From NCBI GenBank assembly GCA_947462335.1, contig OX381706.1:18514784-18578783 (forward strand): a stretch of 64,000 nt of DNA. The letters are read 5' to 3'. This document shows, piece by piece, positions 20,812-34,321 of the stretch (position 1 is the first letter of the stretch; each line of letters begins with the position of its first letter). The DNA is from Harmothoe impar (taxonomy: Eukaryota > Annelida > Polychaeta > Phyllodocida > Polynoidae). The position numbers and the translations under genes are program-made. The notes beneath the pieces were generated by a model. That model ran no database searches. It worked only from the letters and a program-made list of their open reading frames with translations, and was not told the origin of the DNA.

Positions 20812-23755
20812 ATGGCGGACACCACGCATTTAGCCGTGGTCTTCCTACTTTTAGGACTTGTAGGCACAGGTAAGGCTTTAATTTTACCATTCTTGATAAT
20901 ATGGAACCTATGGGGCCCGATATTAGAGGTTCAAATATATATTCGAAGGCTACATGGTGGCTAGATATAGCTGTCACTGTGACAGGTATAGCACTGTATG
21001 ATCAGAGAGAAAGTTTATGTATTGAGTTCAAAGTTCCCTATCCCCACAGGTAAAATATTATCCATGACTGTATAAGGCCCGAGTCATACATGAAAAAGAA
21101 GAGTGAGTTGTGATAATTAATACCTAGATACTGGTTAAATTCGGTACACCTTTACTGTGTGTCCGACAGGGCTGCATGTGTATTCCCTCTACCTGTAGTG
21201 TATTGGACATTTTGACCTATATATTTGATAGTGTGTGTTGACAGTTTGGGGGGGGGGGGATGTGAGTCAGAATGTATGAGGTATACTGATGGTATCATGA
21301 TAGGGAAATCCATGAATAAGGTTAGAATATGTACAGTGGAAAACCAGGAAAATAACTATTTACTGAGGGAAAAAATAGTAAAGATAATGTAGTGAAATGA
21401 ATATTGCATACATCCTCTGATATTTTAAGCTAATTCTTTAATACATTGACACTGTCGTCATTGACATTGTATTTGTGGTCTAGATATATCTCGCAATGCA
21501 TTTACATACGTAGTTGTCTTGTCTACTGTGCGTTGTATCACCCAATAGGAACCCTTAACCCAAAAGGTTTTTAAAAAGTATCTATTACATTTTGTAATAT
21601 AAAATTATGCAGTATAGAATATATTAAATTATTCAATATAGAATATACAATGTAATATAATACATGCAAAATATGTGCTTCTGTGATTATGCACAGCTTC
21701 CATTAGACTATATTGAATATTGCAAATTGAACTTGTGTAGGCTTGAATGACAACATGGAGAATAAGGACTTCCTAGAGGGCAGCCCAGGAGGTGACTCAA
21801 GGCTCTGTTCAAACAATATGCGGTCTTTAATAATAATCAATAAATGCACCTTGCCCTTGGCCGTCATGATGTATGAATGCAGCACTGGCGAGTAACTCAC
21901 CAGTGCTGCCTTCAAGCATCATGCCGACCCTACAGGGTTGAGACACTCCCAAAGAGTTGACATGATTTACCAAGGTAGCACCAGCAAGTTACTCGACGGG
22001 GATGCATTGATGCATCATGACAGCAAATGTCATCTTTTTACCGACATGCCATCCTTAAAGGGTTAAATGGTTATAAATGATTTTTAAAAAAAAGAGTTTA
22101 AGACTAATCCCCCTTCCCTCCTCCTGCAGGTGTGGCCATCCAGTGCTACCAGTGTGACAGTAACGAGGACAACTCGTGCCCCTCTAACCGCTTCTTCGAC
22201 AGGAACCTCAACGCCCTCATAGACTGTAACAGCTTAGAGGCCCATACACCCGGCACCTTCTGCATGAAGATATCTCAACAAAGTCCAGGATGTAAGTAGA
22301 GGGGTGCATGAAAATTGAGTTTGTATTTTCATTTTACAATAGAGGGATTTTTAAAAGGACACAATGATCCGAAAAGTAGATGGATGTTTAAAGGACCATA
22401 ATAATCTAAAAAAAAAAAAAGGGAAGTGGTCATTAGTTCACAACAGGGCGGGGTGGACTGCGGCTTGTGTGCATGAATAATTTATTGGCCCCTACCCCTT
22501 GATATGATATCTATGATAAATTATTTTCTGAAGAGAAAGCATAGACCCAAAGCCTGTTCTCATTACTTATCCAATAACCAGGATACTTCTCGAGTGTTCA
22601 TGTGATTTAGGTGATTTAATCATTTGAAGCGAAATCACAGCAGAATGTAGCCACATTTTGTACATCAGAGAGAAAACGCGTTGGTAACTTGAGCTTGCAC
22701 ATGATGGCAAATTCAGTTTGGAAGCATGTTATATTTCAAGAAATTGTAATCCAATATGGCTCAGCATCTCAAAATGAAAGTCGAATGTAATTACAACGTA
22801 CTATTAATTAATAGTGATGCTCTGACAACTCCCTTACGTGTATCTGGGTCAAAGTCATATATGTCACAATGAAATGAAATAACGCTGATGATTGTAATTA
22901 ATCCTGACGATTTTCCCACACGCACAGGGCGGGCGTGGACAAAGATCACACGTCGCTGTGGATCCCGGTCGGAGGACGGTGTAGCCTGGGGCTGTCGGTG
23001 GTTCTACGAGCCTAATGGTGAGTGAAACGCACCTCTTTATATGTATCAATACTATAGAACTGACCCTACCACAGTCCAAGATGATCTATTCAATCTAAAC
23101 TGATTATTTTAGCAATAACGGACCTCTCTTGGTAACCTCTTTAATATCACAGGTCACTGAACTGATAGACCTGTATATCACAATAACTATCAGTGCATCA
23201 TTGATCACATTATTATAATATGTTGATTATCATAATCACCATAGCCATAAGGTTCTATTTAGATATATCAAATTTTGTAAAAACCCAAGTTATTGTTTTT
23301 TTCTGAGCTTAGCAATTTAAAAACTCCATATCATATAGCAATAATAATCATTATCAATAGTAGTCTATGTATTGATAATCATAACGCTATAAATTGATAT
23401 CACTACGTTATACACATTAATCAAAATAATTATTTTATTATATTTTAATCAATCTATATCTCAATAATGTGACATGTACTTGGAAAAGGGACCTTAATGC
23501 AACCTGCAATAAGGGCCTCTTTCGCAGATTGTGTCACATATGATCAACACAACTACAACAGCTGAAGTAAAGTGTAGGTGACAACAAAAATCAAAGATAT
23601 ATGTTTGAATTATATTTTATTTTGCAGGAGTATGGAGGGAGACGTGTTACTGTGAGGACAGGGACGGGTGTAACGGTGCTGCCACCTCGCGGGGACTGCT
23701 CGTACTAACTCTGCTTCCCACACTACTACTATTTCTACTTGCCAAACTTTGGTGA
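20812..23755 (+). CDS. Quiver/sleepless-like Ly6 GPI-anchored protein (four exons)
   Basis: Exons are 20812-20869, 22130-22291, 22928-23017 and 23628-23755; all three introns are phase 1, typical of secreted modular proteins. The 145-aa product has a signal peptide (MADTTHLAVVFLLLGLVGTG), then IQCYQCDS, DNSCPSNRFF, a DCNS and a TFCMK segment. WTKITRRCG, WGCRWFYEPNG and the CYCEDRDGCN motif follow, giving ten cysteines in the Ly6 pattern with terminal CN. A hydrophobic C-terminus (GLLVLTLLPTLLLFLLAKLW) fits a GPI attachment signal. In flies, quiver/sleepless modulates potassium channels; other family members differ, so only the fold and membrane anchoring are predicted. Intron 1 contains a TTAA-type MITE. 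Confidence 0.88.
21850..22066. mobile_element. TTAA-ended MITE in intron 1 of the Ly6 gene
   Basis: The best-preserved family right end: ACCGACATGCCATCCTTAAA then GGGTTAA. Internally GAATGCAGCACTGGCGAGTA pairs with CTCACCAGTGCTGCCTTC, followed by the TACAGGGTTGAGACACTCCC block. Confidence 0.7.
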
Positions 23756-25320
23756 TGATTATAATGTGTTAAAAATGTGCTGTCCCGTCTTCTGGGTGTT
23801 CCCAGTTTCCCACAAGAAAGAGTTTTATAAACATTCCGTGGGAACTTATTGTCGCTAGAAAAGGCCGTGTTGATACTGTAATGAAATTGAAGTCATAGTA
23901 TTACAGCAATGTATTGTTGTTTAATCTGACTTGTAGGCCATCGAAATTAAACGCTTGCTGCTTTTTAAACTGTAAAAACATCCTGCCTAATTCTAAAAGC
24001 TGGGGTCTGTACACGGGAACGTGAAACCCATTTCCATACTCTACAATGTAATAAGGGACCATTTCGAAAACAATGTGAAGAAAAGAAAAAGACTGTGAAA
24101 GGACTGTGCATATCTAACAGGTCCACCATAGTTGGAAATGGAAAAACACAAATTTGCATCACGCGTATAATTTAATAAGTGACGGGTTCTTGTGTTCTGA
24201 ACTATCCACCATAAGATAAGTGGGTGTAGATACACATTGCCAGAATTAGGTGATGGATCTAAATAATACATGGACCAAGTATAAAACATTTTCATTAGAA
24301 AACAAATGCATATAGTCTACATTATGTAATCATGTTGCAAAATATGGCATATCACTTGAATGCATGCTGTAAAGGTGAACTGAATTTGAATACAAATGAT
24401 GCCAGTATGACTGCCCACCACTAGATGTGGCCCTGATATGTATATAATAATTGTACGATTTATATAACTTGTATATAGGATGGAAGATTTATACATGCAA
24501 ATGCAATACCCTGTATGTTGCATTCTATAAAGATGTATGGTAATTGTTAATCAAGACCCCTTTTCATAATAATTATTATGCCTATTTTGAACAACAAATG
24601 ATTTGTAAATCACATAAAAGCTAGTTAATTGTTCAATATAAATAATTATCTCATACAATGCCATTACATAAAATGGAATCGATTTATGTAACAACAAATC
24701 TGTCAATGTTTCTTTAATGTTGATTCTGAAGATAATTACTGGACATCGATTCTCTGTCTCTTTGTAGCTCTATAGTGATCGATGCCCAGTTTTATACTTC
24801 AGACCAGTGGCTCATTTTGGCTGTTTTTCGCCTCACAGATTGCTCCTAGCGCAAAATCCTGACTAGGTGTCAATATATTCTCTATGCCAATGTGTAATAT
24901 GAGGGTAGAAAACAGTGGAACCTCAGTTAGAAAAAATCCTACTGAACAGTTTTTGAGAAAATTAGGGTTTTGTTGCCCTTTTTTGCTGTTTTTAGTACAT
25001 TTCCTACATAACCCGTGAACGTCAGCATTTCTCAATTTTCAGGTATTTAGAATTAGAATTTGACATTTTTTTATTCGCAGTAGGATTCCTGAATACCGAG
25101 CCATTCTAGAAAAGCTATTCTTTGGAAAAAATACTTAGTATTTCTTGATGATTTTCGTTGCACAAATTTAGGTTGTAATATAAAAACTGCATTGTCATCC
25201 AATCAAAGTGTTTATGCACTGTTGATGGTCACCCCCTCCCACCCTCTTCACTGTGCATTGAAGGAGAACAGGCAGGGGAGGTACACGTGTCTGTATATAG
25301 CTGTTGACCTGGGTGCTGGG
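23756..25320. other. 3' UTR and downstream region of the Ly6 gene
   Basis: ATTAAA at 23946-23951, 191 nt after the stop, is the first plausible polyadenylation signal. The rest is AT-rich with no supported exon. Confidence 0.4.
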
Positions 25321-25335
25321 TGCATTTTTAATTTA

Positions 25336-26375
25336 TGGGGTGCCAACTGTTCATGAAAGAAAATTCAAATAGATTTTTTTTTTTTTAGTATCAGATTAAT
25401 GCAAGTACAAGTCGTGATAGCACTTAAAGCATTCTATTTGCATTAATATGAATGGTGGCCACCTAATGGGGTGCCAAATATTCATGAAAGAAAAATTGAT
25501 AAGAATTTGTTTTTTATTAGCATTAAATTGATGCAACTACAATTCGAGATTGCATTTCAAGCATCGGGGCATTCAATGAATGGTAGTCATCTTAAATATA
25601 TGGGGTGCCAACTGTTCATAAATAAAAAAAAGAATAGAATTAGTTTTTTTATTAATATCAGATTAATGCAACTACAATTTGTGATTGCACTTAAAGCATT
25701 GTGGCATGCAATGACTGGTAGCCACCTTGAATGTATGGGGTGCCAACTGTTCATGGAAGAAAAAAAAAAAGTTTTTTTTTTAAGAATCAAATTAATGCAA
25801 CAGCAACTCAAGATTGCATTTAAGCATTATGGCATTCAATGATTGGTGGCCATCTTGAACCTATGGGGTGCCAACTCTTCATGAAAAAAACAACTAAATT
25901 GGATGTTTTTAACAGTTTAAAATTAATGCAACTACATTTCAAGATTGCATTTAAAGCATTGTGGCATTCAATGAATGGTGGCCATCCTAAACCTATGGGG
26001 TGCCAACTGTGTTTGTAAAAGGTATCAAATAGAAATGTTCTTATATAGATATCAAATTAATGCAACTACAATTCTTCATTGCACTGAAAGCATTGTGGCA
26101 TTTAGTAAATGGTAGCCATCTTGAATGGGTTGAATGAAGGAAAAATCAAATAGGATTTGTTTTTTTGATAGTATCAAATTAATGCAACTACAAGTCAAGA
26201 TTGCATTTCAAGCATCGGGACATTCAATAAGTGATAGCCATCTTGAATCTATGGGATGCCAACTGTTCATGAAAGAAAAATAGAATAGATTTTTTTTATT
26301 AGTATCAAACTACTGCAACTGCAATTCGAGATTACATTGAAAGCATGGTGGCATTCAATCAATGGTTGCAATCTT
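25336..26375. repeat. Tandem satellite, about eight units of roughly 130 bp
   Basis: Units start near 25336, 25467, 25600, 25735, 25861, 25995, 26125 and 26250. Each has ATGGGGTGCCAACTGTTCAT, an A-rich then T-rich stretch, ATTAATGCAACTACAATTC, GCATTTAAAGCATTGTGGCA and TTCAATGAATGGTGGCCATC. The seventh unit is degenerate. Open frames across it reflect the repeat, not a gene. Confidence 0.88.
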
Positions 26376-26379
26376 GAAT

Positions 26380-28050
26380 TTCGAAATGAACATACACACA
26401 GACATATAGGCATGAACATGGTGTTCTCCTTCATATAGATATTCATGGGTTTCTACTTCTAATAAATATAGCTTTCTGTTACATGGATGTCGATGTCCAG
26501 TTTTAGATATATATCCATATAGTGCATTGGAGTGCTATAATGTTGGACTGCTGTATATTTCAAATTAGAAGCGTATTAGAAATTGAATATTGTCACTTTT
26601 CTCACCTAGTGTTCATACTGTCTTCATGAATTGTATCATTCTTCATGATCATTGTAAATATTCTTTTTGATTTTATAGAAAATAAATCTAAAAAAACAAG
26701 AGTGTTTCATTCATTTTTTTGTCATATCCCAACCAAAGTACCTGCTACAGTCGGGAAACATCAATTTGACATTCAGGCTTTGATGTTGAAAGAGTAAACA
26801 TTAAAAATTGTGAATCCGCTCCTGTATGTAGGCCCATAATGAAAATAAGCATGCCAGGCCCATAACTAGCCCTCTTCGCGGGGTGGTTCGTTTTTCGATA
26901 AGATGGAACGAGATGAATCTAAATGTGGAACTTGGTGTTTTTTTTCATTTGTGAAATGAAAATAGTGAGTCCATTTGTACACAAAACTATGATTATAATG
27001 AGCCATATAAGCATAATTGATAATGCTCTCATAGTTTACCCTCTGGAGACCTTAATAATTGTCCGATTTTCAAGCTGTATAAACTGGCGTTGTGCTAATT
27101 ATTCCCATTTTCAGGACAGCTAGGGTGGAACTCTTTTGGTCCATCAGGGCCTTGGGGGGGGGGGGGGTCGTTAGAACCAACGAACCCCAGTAATTACGGG
27201 CATGTCGTATCGCTCTCAAGACTTTTTGCCAAATAAAACATTCAACGAAAACAACTAGTAAATGAAATACAATTTATTCAACAAAAAACAACTTTCAACA
27301 ACTCCGAAAGCACATGGTAGCAAGATGGCCACATACTGATAATCAAGTTGGCAGTCGATGAAGAGTGCCCGTTAGATAATCAGGTAATCAGGAATAATTA
27401 GATCATCAGGGATAACTAGAGTTGTCTATGTGGTGTCTGAGGTTGAACCCGAAGATCTCGGTACCTTTATAACCAGGTCTGGGGGAGTGGCTAGTTTCAT
27501 GACAAATAGGGACTGTTTGTAACTAGCCACAGTGGGGCAGTAATAGGGGAGGTCATACACACACTAAGTCAGGCCTACAGGTCTTTAGGGCCATAATTTT
27601 CTCCACAGAGGGCAGACCTGTACAGTGACCATATCAGTAGCCTACAGGTCATAAGACCTGTCCAGGTGTGGGTCCTTGCCTGTGAGGTGTACTCAGACCT
27701 CAGCCCCATGCTCTCTGTGCCCCAGGTATACACAAACAACAGAGGGTACCTGTCAATCACACATGCCCAACCACCCACTCAGTACATGCACTTGAAATTG
27801 TATTCCATTATTCTACGGATTCAAGTGTCATATGTACAATTATTTTGGTATAGCCTTGTCTGGCAAACATTCATAAGCTGCCATGACAAAATATAGAGGT
27901 GGTAAGTAGCTATATTCTAGTCAATATACAAAATGTCATGTCCGTCTGACAGACCATGGTCTGACAGGTCATTTGCATATACCCAATGTGAATGTTATTT
28001 ATATGAGAGCTGGGGGTTTAAAGAACCCTTCCATTTGTAAATGTGAAGGA
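26380..28050. other. Intergenic sequence, no gene seen
   Basis: A poly-G run lies at 27157-27169. AATAAA at 26682-26687 precedes an A-rich tract but belongs to no gene I can define. Confidence 0.35.
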
Positions 28051-28639
28051 GCGGGATTTTGTTTTCAGCTCACCCCATATATTTGACCCTCATAGATAGG
28101 GGCCAGGTCACGACGGAATGTACAAATGCCATTTTTCAGGGTTTGTCAACCTTGATAGGCCTTGGACTGAAAAGTCGGCCACCAAATTGGACCTTTTTGG
28201 TCTCATTCAATAGTAAAACACTTGTACCTTTGCCTGAGTTGGAAAGAATTCTGGTGAAATTTTTTAGGGCATAGTGTGTACAAATCCATGTTTTCTTATT
28301 TCTATCTTGTATATCTTAGGGCTGTATTTTGCATAGAAATACAGTTTACCCTTACTTTTTCTTTAACACATATTCTGGGCAACCTACAGGGCTGTCAATT
28401 TGTGAAGACAAAACAAGGCTACCTCTTTTTCTCCCTGTGCTGGAGCATTTTAAACAAGACTATAATGTATAAAATGGTCCTGACATGCTTTCTGTATTTC
28501 TTTGATTTTACCCTGTTGTATCACTCTAATTCTCTATTTCTTTTGACATATGATATAATATCTTCCATTGTACCTTATAAAAGAATATTAACCTCTTCCG
28601 CCCGGCCATTCCTATATAAAACATGATATTTACTCTCTT

Positions 28640-30920
28640 TTGCACCAAAACAAACGTCCGACCCCCATATTTTTCCAGTGGGTGGTGTAAATGCTTTAAT
28701 TTGCAAACCAAACTGTATCAAACATCCAGGTCCCATCTACAGGTTAGAAAAAGCCACCATGCTCAATTTCCCGCAAAAATAGCTAGAATTTTTGTGAATA
28801 CGAGCAAATATCAGCAGAAAAAGGTTGGTTTTCTCAATTTCTGAGCTATGTATACACATGTATACATATATACTTTCAAGCCTTATGCATCTTTTGATAT
28901 GCATAAGGAAGGATATAGATGCTTATTTACTTGAATATAAGCAAGTAAAAAAGGTTTTAGGGTCTAATTATGCAGATTCAGAGTGTGATGGGCGAACAAA
29001 ACTGACACCACCGCCAAACAAACGTCCGACCCTGGAAAACAAACGTCCGACCCAGGAGGAGAATAGAGCGCTGACGCGCTGCCCTGGCGGCGCTTTTGCG
29101 AACTGCGCTAAAAGCGCGCCAAAAATTGTATTATCGCTCATACGCTCGTGAACGTCGATACTATGTCAATGCAAGTACTGCTGTGTTCCCACACTGATTA
29201 CGTATTGAAATGATGGAGCTCTTGGAGTCTCTCTTGTGGATCGAAATAAATAATGTCTTTATCTATTCATGTGTGTTCATCGATTTGATAGTGATTCTGT
29301 TATAAGCGTGAAAGGTCAGTTTTCATTTGGCTAATTATCAAATTCCTTGCTCCTTATGTCAACTGACATCGTAATGGAATTCTACTTATTCTGGGACTGA
29401 CAGGTTTACAAAGTACCTCCAAAAACAGTAGAATAGCATCATGCTTACGACTGTAATCATCCATTAACAATCTTCTAAACCTTTAGATATATATTTGCAT
29501 GTTTTATAAGAGTGCCGTACTACGCAAATCCTCGTGCGTCAATGTTTGTTGACGCAATACGAGACGCTGCCACACAGCGGCGCGCGGGCACTTGACGCGT
29601 CGTCTACATCCGACCCAGGAAAAGAAACGCCTGACCTTTTTATTTTGCACAGTAAAAGTGTTTCTAATCAATGAATTAGCATTATTTGAGAGATTGCTAA
29701 AGGTTAGACTTATATAATCCCTATGTACTGTGAGTGTTATATTTGTCTTTAAAAGTTGTATCTAATACAACTTTTGAGGTATAGAAGTTGAAATTTGGCC
29801 CTTGGTTTGAACTAAAAAATTATTATTTTCCCCATTTCAGTACATAAAACCTCTGGATATTGTTAATTTCTGGTTCCTACCTCTTTCCACACCTGCTAGC
29901 CTTCAAATAAATGAGTAATGGCTATGATATTGTCAATGTTGTGACCAGTAGACTGGATTTTATCCTCCATTATAAAAAGGTCGGATGTTTGCGGGCAAAA
30001 CTATGAATAGCCATAACTCTGTTAATATTCAGCCTATCTAGCCCCTACTCACAGAGTACATTGGTTTACGCTATCATTAGAATGTGAGCTGAGAAAATGG
30101 CCTATTAATCATGTTTTAACTTGATTAGAGATTAATTAAATATTTTTTAGAATTTTGGTAATTCAGAAATGTAAAAAAAAAGTACTTCTGACCATCAGAA
30201 TCTGTTCAAATTCCACCAGCATATGGGCCTATAGTAACATAATCAACTCCAATTGTCATTTAGCCAGAAATAGAAACCTTTTTTTATAATGAGAAATTAG
30301 CCCAAATACATGGTCCCAACAAACGTCCGACCCTTTATCTTTGTACAATATGGCCCTAACATAATATGTTATACCAGCACAGGGGTCTTTATTGTTCTTT
30401 ATATTGGTAGGGACCTCTTAAACTATACTTCAGGTGATTTTAAAGAGCATATTGCCATATTTTATTACCTTAAATTCTCGCGTAGAAGCCGCGGCTTGTA
30501 CGCGAGTCAGACTCAGCTTTCTTTTGATACCAAACATGCCTATATAGGGTGCGGCTTATACGAGAGTTTTTATTAGTATACTACAGTACCAAAATCCCAA
30601 TATTTAGACCCCCTCTGCGGCTTATATAATTTGTCAAAGTTAGGGGTGCGGCTTATACGTGAGTTAGGCTTATAGGCGAGAATTTACGGTACATAAGATC
30701 AAAGTGCATGGAGTGTAAATATTTGAAAATAACATTTTGAATTCATCAACATTTCAAATGTATGTAATTTCTAAAATGTTCATACCAGACTATCCATCTT
30801 TGGCAAAGTCAATGATACATATCAGACCAATCTGCATTTGCATTTTGAAAGTAATTGGACATATATTAGTATATGATGGTATTGGTAATTTTACAAAAAG
30901 GTCGGGTGTTTGTGTCCTTG
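28640..30920. repeat. Region with recurrent AAACGTCCGACCC motif
   Basis: CAAACGTCCGACC occurs in direct orientation near 28651, 29018, 29039 and 30319, with a variant CATCCGACCCAGG near 29608. Inverted forms (GGTCGGATGTTTG, GGTCGGGTGTTTG) lie near 29980 and 30900. A GCGC-rich block lies at 29068-29122. No gene is supported. It probably represents a decayed mobile element or several related ones. Confidence 0.45.
30478..30700. repeat. GCGGCTTATACG repeat cluster
   Basis: GCGGCTTGTACGCGAGT, GTGCGGCTTATACGAGAGTT, CTGCGGCTTATATAA and GTGCGGCTTATACGTGAGTT recur in about 170 bp, ending GGCGAGAATTTACGGTA. Its end matches position 1 of the window. It resembles the terminus of a DNA transposon. Confidence 0.55.
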
Positions 30921-31683
30921 CTAGGTTATGGTCCAATAGCTCTAAAAACTGAACCACTTGACATAACTCATTATAATTAGGTTACACTGGTAGCCAAGAT
31001 ACGACCCTTAAGGGGAAATAAAGCTGTTTTGACCAAATTGAAATTTTCTGATATGACCCCCTGGACACCTAATTGTACGTTCCCTCGTGACCCGTACAAA
31101 TTTGCCAAAAACCTTTGTCTGGTTTAATACACTTGATTGGTACCCAAAAAGTGCTCGGTTCAAGGTCTAACTCCCGTGAGTTATCCATGATAAATGTCAA
31201 ATGATGCAGGTTGTGAGTGAAGTAGGTACAGTTGTCCTAATACAGGGTAACCCTGGAGGAGCTATACCTGGTGAGGTGAAGGGCCCCTGACCCCTGACCC
31301 ACACAGCAGGAGCGGTCATTAGGCCTCATAGTGTGAGGGAGGTGGGGTGAATACATTTACTGTGATAATTTTGTATAGAACTTGATTATTGGCAGCAAAG
31401 GGGGTATTGCACTGGATGTCGACACATCAACGTTTACTGTAATAACAAATTTGTAGCTAAAAGAAAAGGTATAACGTAACAATTTGCATTGGATGAATAT
31501 AATTTCCCTATATTAATGATTTATTTTTACCATTTTAATTTCACACAAACCTGGGGAGTAATATGCAAAAAGAGGTAACGCCCATACCCCAGAGGACAAC
31601 ACTGTAAAATAGCTAGTAATGTAGGCACACAGTAGACTCTACTGTAGATCTACAGTAGAATCTACCTAGGCAAAAAGAAAAGC

Positions 31684-32022
31684 TGTGTTTCAGGTTACAT
31701 AGTCTGAAAATCTATGTAGGGTAGTTCGGAATTTTTATCTTGTTTTATTTTCATTTTTCTTTAATTGGGCTTGAAAAATAGCCAAAAATTACTTGAAATA
31801 TAAACACCTTTTTCAAAATTGGATAACAATTTCTAGGGTTGGCCCTCTTTTGCTAGGTAGGGTAAAAATTCCATGCCGACTCGCCAACAACAGCGTCGAC
31901 TCACAGACTATCAAATCGACTCTGAAATAGCCAAATGAATTTCTTGAAATTCAAAATTGGATGAAAATTTCTAGGGTTGGCCCTGTTTTGCTCGGTAGAG
32001 TCGGGTAACCTGAAACACGCCT
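31684..32022. mobile_element. MITE with GTGTTTCAGGTTAC terminal repeats
   Basis: TGTGTTTCAGGTTACATAG on the left and GGGTAACCTGAAACACGC on the right are inverted. Inside lie TTTCTAGGGTTGGCCCT.TTTTGCT blocks. Homologues are at 46028-46305 and 52787-53055. Confidence 0.75.
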
Positions 32023-32059
32023 TTTTTGTTGGCATTACAGTAGAATCTACTGTTGAATG

Positions 32060-32290
32060 GATTTGCATGGCTCTAGACCCCTAAATTCGATATGGCGACA
32101 TGGGCATGTCATAAAATCAACATGCGACATGAGGTCTAGTGACATGCGACATGAGGCTTAAAAAGATAGTGACATGGGACATGGACTGTTCTTAAAATCG
32201 ACATGGGACATGAGCATTATTAAGTGACATAGACATGCGACATGGTCATTTCTTTAAATCGACATGCGACATGGGGACCTCTCCATCAAG
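32060..32290. repeat. GACATGCGACATG repeat family
   Basis: Short tandem-like blocks of ATCGACATGCGACATGGG separated by 25-40 bp, starting after TCTAGACCCCTAAATTCGA. The reverse complement of 58225-58500 has the same layout. Confidence 0.6.
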
Positions 32291-33248
32291 GGTCCCATTT
32301 ACAGTAAAATATACTGTAGATTTACAGGAGATTCTGCTGTTTACCTACACAAGCAACTGTACACCTACAAAAATGGCAACCGACTTTTCACAGTGCAAGT
32401 GCTTCCAAGTCCCACCTGTAAGGTTAAAATGACCGGTCTATAGCCATCAACCTGAGTACATAGATCATCGTAACGGCACCAAGGTGTAGACGACATACAA
32501 GTGTCCACATGGACCGCGGCATGTGTTGGGACACACGGATTTGTGAGGGACCCATGGGAGTATTACACACGGCGCCGCCTCACACACCACGTAAGTAAAG
32601 CTATTCTCACACATCGGACACAAAGAACATACAGAGTAAATGTAGCTGAATCTACTGTAGTTTTACAGTAAATACTACAGTATTAGTGCACTGGGGTAGT
32701 GTAAGTATACTGCTGTTTCACTGTATAAAGGACCTATTTTTGGTTTCACTATTTACAGTGTAGTGGGGCTTAAGTTTTTATATATTAGAATTAACTTTTG
32801 TGGGAACAGCTCTAATTTGATGAGAAAATCGCGTATACTATTCATGTGCAACTCCAGTTTATGACTATAGCTGGGTTTCCACTCAATTTATACTGATTGA
32901 CAGGTAGCTATCTGGTTCATAGATCTGTCAAGAACGATAGGGAGATGATATTGCGCTCTCCTAAGGCTCTTGCCCATGCAGTATATCCGCCTCACATGGC
33001 ATATGGAGTGCTATCTATTTTGACTTGATGAGCGAATTATTTACTTTCGTCAGAGCTTAGTGCAAGAGGTTACGAGCCCTCGACAGGTGCCTGGACTTTT
33101 ACACATTATGCATGGACGTAAGGGGTCTGGATAGAGGGTCCTCATATCCCCTGGGTTTTTTTGTGTTTTTTTAAAGTCCATGTCGCCCTATAGAGAAATG
33201 CCCATGCCCCATGTCACTTCATATTCGATTCCCTCTGCCCCCTATGTC

Positions 33249-33970
33249 GCCAGTTGCCGTGCACACTGAAAATTCTATGGGGGGAAAAAGTAATCAAGAG
33301 TGATTAATTTTTGTCATCACAGTGATGACGACACCTGTGATTACTTAGTAATCACTAGAGTAATCATATGTGATGACCCAGAGTCATCACCGTGATTACT
33401 TTTTTGAAATCATCTATGATTAATTTCATATAAATTATTTCTCTGTACAAGGTATCAATCCCTAATCATCAATAGCACCTCCCCCACCCCCTCTTCACCT
33501 GTCATCATACCCTGATTGAGAGCACTTCTAGCCCTCATAGCAAACCCAACAAGGCTTATATATGTATAGTAACCAAGAGTCTATTCTTGCATTAGTAAAT
33601 GTGGTTTAAGCCACACAAAAGGTGTCCATGTGTACACATATGTCTGCTCTTGAGAATTTTGGTCAAAACCTACCTGTGAATTACTTCAGTTTCTAATGTG
33701 ATAATATTCTTGAAATGTTTGAATTCATAAGTTCCTATAATTGGAGTTAATATGGATACAAATCTATCGATGGCCTGGAGTAGGTCCTGCATATTCAATC
33801 ATTGCCTAGTGGGGCCCTCTGGTGGCAAATATTGTAATCGAGATGATGACTTTCGGTCATCACCGTGATGACTTTTGGTCATCACCGTGATGACTTTACC
33901 CTAACTAATCAGCATGATTACCCTAACTAATCAGCAGTGATTAGTTTCAGATATGCCCAAGTTTTCAGTG
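33249..33970. mobile_element. CACTGAAAA-ended element built of GTGATTAC/GTCATCAC repeats
   Basis: Left end CACACTGAAAATTCTATGG and right end CCAAGTTTTCAGTGCATG are inverted. Subterminal blocks repeat GTGATTAC and GTGATGAC in both orientations (33290-33420 and 33840-33955). A related copy starts near 59089. Confidence 0.6.
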
Positions 33971-33977
33971 CATGTTA

Positions 33978-34213
33978 CAGTGGGACCTCGGTAATCCGAC
34001 AACCCCTGTTTCAGGAAAAACACGGCCGGATCTTGAATCTACCAGATTATTGGCCAGATTATTGAGACTCAATAATCTGGTAGATTCAACATTAGGCCGT
34101 GATACAGTCGATGATATAATTATATTAATTATATTATAGAATCGTCCTTGGCAGAGCAGTCGGATAATCGAGGGTGCCGGATTGATTGAGGCCGGATAAT
34201 CGAGGTCTCACTG
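33978..34213. mobile_element. pogo/Tigger-like MITE
   Basis: The left terminus CAGTGGGACCTCGGTAATCC and the reverse complement of the right terminus (CAGTGAGACCTCGATTATCC) match and are flanked by TA on both sides (33976-33977, 34214-34215). This end sequence and TA duplication are typical of pogo/Tigger elements of the Tc1/mariner superfamily. It is 236 bp with no transposase, and has an inner hairpin at about 34020-34100. Confidence 0.85.
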
Positions 34214-34321
34214 TATGTGGTTTAGGATTAAAACCCATTACGGCCCTATTGATCAAAAGTGTCAGTGCATGTAGAATGGTCATGGGAATTAAGAGTCTCG
34301 TTGAATGGGCAATTAAGGAGG

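Larger units (their letters stand above)
31600..32760. mobile_element. CACTGTAAA-ended inverted-repeat element with nested insertion
   Basis: Left end CACTGTAAAATAGCTAGT and right end CACTATTTACAGTG are inverted, and both are followed inward by TACAGTAGATTCTAC-type motifs. Two other families are nested inside (31684-32022 and 32060-32290). No coding capacity. Confidence 0.55.

Noticed and set aside
28276..28626. 116-codon hydrophobic open frame
   Set aside because: AT-rich sequence reads as Phe/Leu/Ile by composition; there is no start context, splice site or family match.
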